Assembly: GCA_022842905.1 (NCBI GenBank)
Contig: JALHOS010000033.1
Span: 1 to 33,336 of the forward strand
DNA: 33,336 nt
Reading direction: 5' to 3'
DNA from: Myxococcaceae bacterium
GTDB lineage: Bacteria > Myxococcota > Myxococcia > Myxococcales > Myxococcaceae
A model generated the notes under the pieces. The model was not told the DNA's origin, did not search any database, and saw nothing but the letters and a program-made list of their open reading frames with translations. This document shows, one piece after another, positions 32,396 through 33,336 of the stretch. The position numbers and the translations under genes were made by a program. Numbering within the stretch: the first letter of the stretch is position 1; each line of letters opens with the position of its first letter.

Positions 32396-33336
32396 CTACT
32401 GGAGGGCGTCGAGCTGCTGCTGTGCGACCGCAGCCTCCGCGGCGCGACCCAAGGTCGTCAGACAGCGAACCTGGGTGCCCAACACGAGCTTGCGAGCAGG
32501 GCCTTCGATCGCGCTGCGTTCCTTCGGGCCGCGCAGGAACTTGGCGGCTTCCTCGAGCGCGGCCTCGCAGCGCCCTTCGTCTGCCAGGCGCGCCACCGTC
32601 CGGGCGTGGCCTTGCCGGAAGGGCCGAGCGTCTCGGACCTCGGCGGCCGCGCGCTCGAGCTGGCCTTCGAGCCCTTCGATTCCGAAGCTCGACGCCCCGG
32701 TCTTCTTCGCAGGTGCACGCCTCTTGAGCGCGTCGGGCACGTCCCAGTCGTCGGGGCTCTGCGGCGCCGCTGGACTGTCGGCGCGCTCAGGGGCATCGGT
32801 CACGTCCCCGTCGTCGGTCAGCTTCGCCGCTGGCGCTTCGCGGCCAGCGTCAGTCACCAGTGCTTCCGCGGCCGAGGGCCCCCCGCGGTCACGACTCGGC
32901 GCGGGGCGTGGGCCGAGCAGCCAGCGGCCTTGGGCGTACGTCGCTTGGTGTCCCGCCTTGAGCACCTGGTGCGCTCCCTTCGCCGAAACGTCGACCTCTC
33001 CTTCGTCGACGCCGACCGTGACGCGACCCACCTCCGCACTCACCGTGAAGCGCGTGCCCAAGTCGGTCACCGTGACGTCTCCGGCTTGCACGGTCAGCAC
33101 GCGATCTTCTCGGTGCGGCACGTTCAGCGACACCGTGCCCGCTTCCAGCGAGAAGCCGAGCCGCGCTGGCGTCAGCTCTGCCACCTTGAGCTGCGTGCGC
33201 GCCCCGAGGCGCAGGTGTGAGCCGTCGGGCAGGGCGAGGTCGACCGACCCACCGGCCCCCGTTTGCACCGCCGCGCCCGCGCTCACCGTGTCGTTCTCCG
33301 CGAGCGGGCTGGCCGCGCCATCGCCCGCCGTCGCGC
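32396..33336 (-). CDS. FecR-domain protein, N-terminus beyond window
   Basis: The minus-strand frame is open through base 33336, so the 5' end is missing; a GTG at 33284-33286 is unlikely to be the true start because FecR-like sequence (GDGAASPLAENDTVSAG) continues upstream of it. The visible FecR region includes VDLALPDGSHLRLGARTQLK, LEAGTVSLNVPHREDRVLTV and VTDLGTRFTVSAEVGRVTVG. An Ala/Pro/Asp-rich linker (about residues 130-190) leads to a helical C-terminal part with repeated Arg/Ala/Glu, TPR-like. In myxobacteria such proteins are often encoded near sigma factors or are envelope sensors. The role here is unknown. Confidence 0.85.
   Translation of the reverse strand, partial: ATAGDGAASPLAENDTVSAGAAVQTGAGGSVDLALPDGSHLRLGARTQLKVAELTPARLGFSLEAGTVSLNVPHREDRVLTVQAGDVTVTDLGTRFTVSAEVGRVTVGVDEGEVDVSAKGAHQVLKAGHQATYAQGRWLLGPRPAPSRDRGGPSAAEALVTDAGREAPAAKLTDDGDVTDAPERADSPAAPQSPDDWDVPDALKRRAPAKKTGASSFGIEGLEGQLERAAAEVRDARPFRQGHARTVARLADEGRCEAALEEAAKFLRGPKERSAIEGPARKLVLGTQVRCLTTLGRAAEAAVAQQQLDALQ

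Overview
The window is a gene-dense, very GC-rich chromosomal segment that most resembles a myxobacterium or close relative (Myxococcota, former Deltaproteobacteria). The evidence is the strong G/C third-position bias, a secreted DUF4215 cysteine-repeat plus FG-GAP propeller protein, a TIGR02996-type protein, a FecR-like anti-sigma/receptor-type protein, a LEA/WHy lipoprotein, and many small lipoproteins. This placement is inference from gene content. No rRNA, tRNA, CRISPR array, transposase or integrase was seen.

Layout. 1-5160: a partial secreted protein, the DUF4215/propeller protein, a TIGR02996 protein, a PRPP synthetase, and a two-gene DUF3467/membrane-protein operon. 5215-8203: an esterase, then a less GC-rich island with a NERD-domain protein and two gene-poor stretches. 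8243-11208: an ABC-2 exporter and a translationally coupled HipA-like kinase/DUF3037-like pair. 11279-13397: an OPT transporter divergent from an FmdB-type zinc ribbon. 13490-15613: a three-gene overlapping cassette (TIR-like fold plus GAF, small helical protein, HNH nuclease) that looks like an undescribed defence or stress module. 15649-19471: glycerol kinase, a lipoprotein and a MATE exporter.

19546-23500 holds the most striking operon. A SulP anion transporter has its usual STAS tail replaced by a complete CcmM-like gamma-carbonic anhydrase with all three zinc histidines. Two SPFH (stomatin/prohibitin-like) membrane proteins follow it. It reads as a membrane bicarbonate transport/hydration unit with dedicated scaffold proteins.

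23507-29754: DUF1275, PhyH, DUF4291 and SnoaL-like genes. These are followed by a minus-strand envelope cluster (LEA/WHy lipoprotein, TetR regulator, HtpX protease, fatty-acid hydroxylase) with two perfect TetR-type palindromes ahead of the hydroxylase. 29759-33336: a RelE/ParE-type toxin-antitoxin pair, the cysteine biosynthesis pair cysE-cysK with an operator-like inverted repeat between them, and a FecR-domain protein cut by the window edge.
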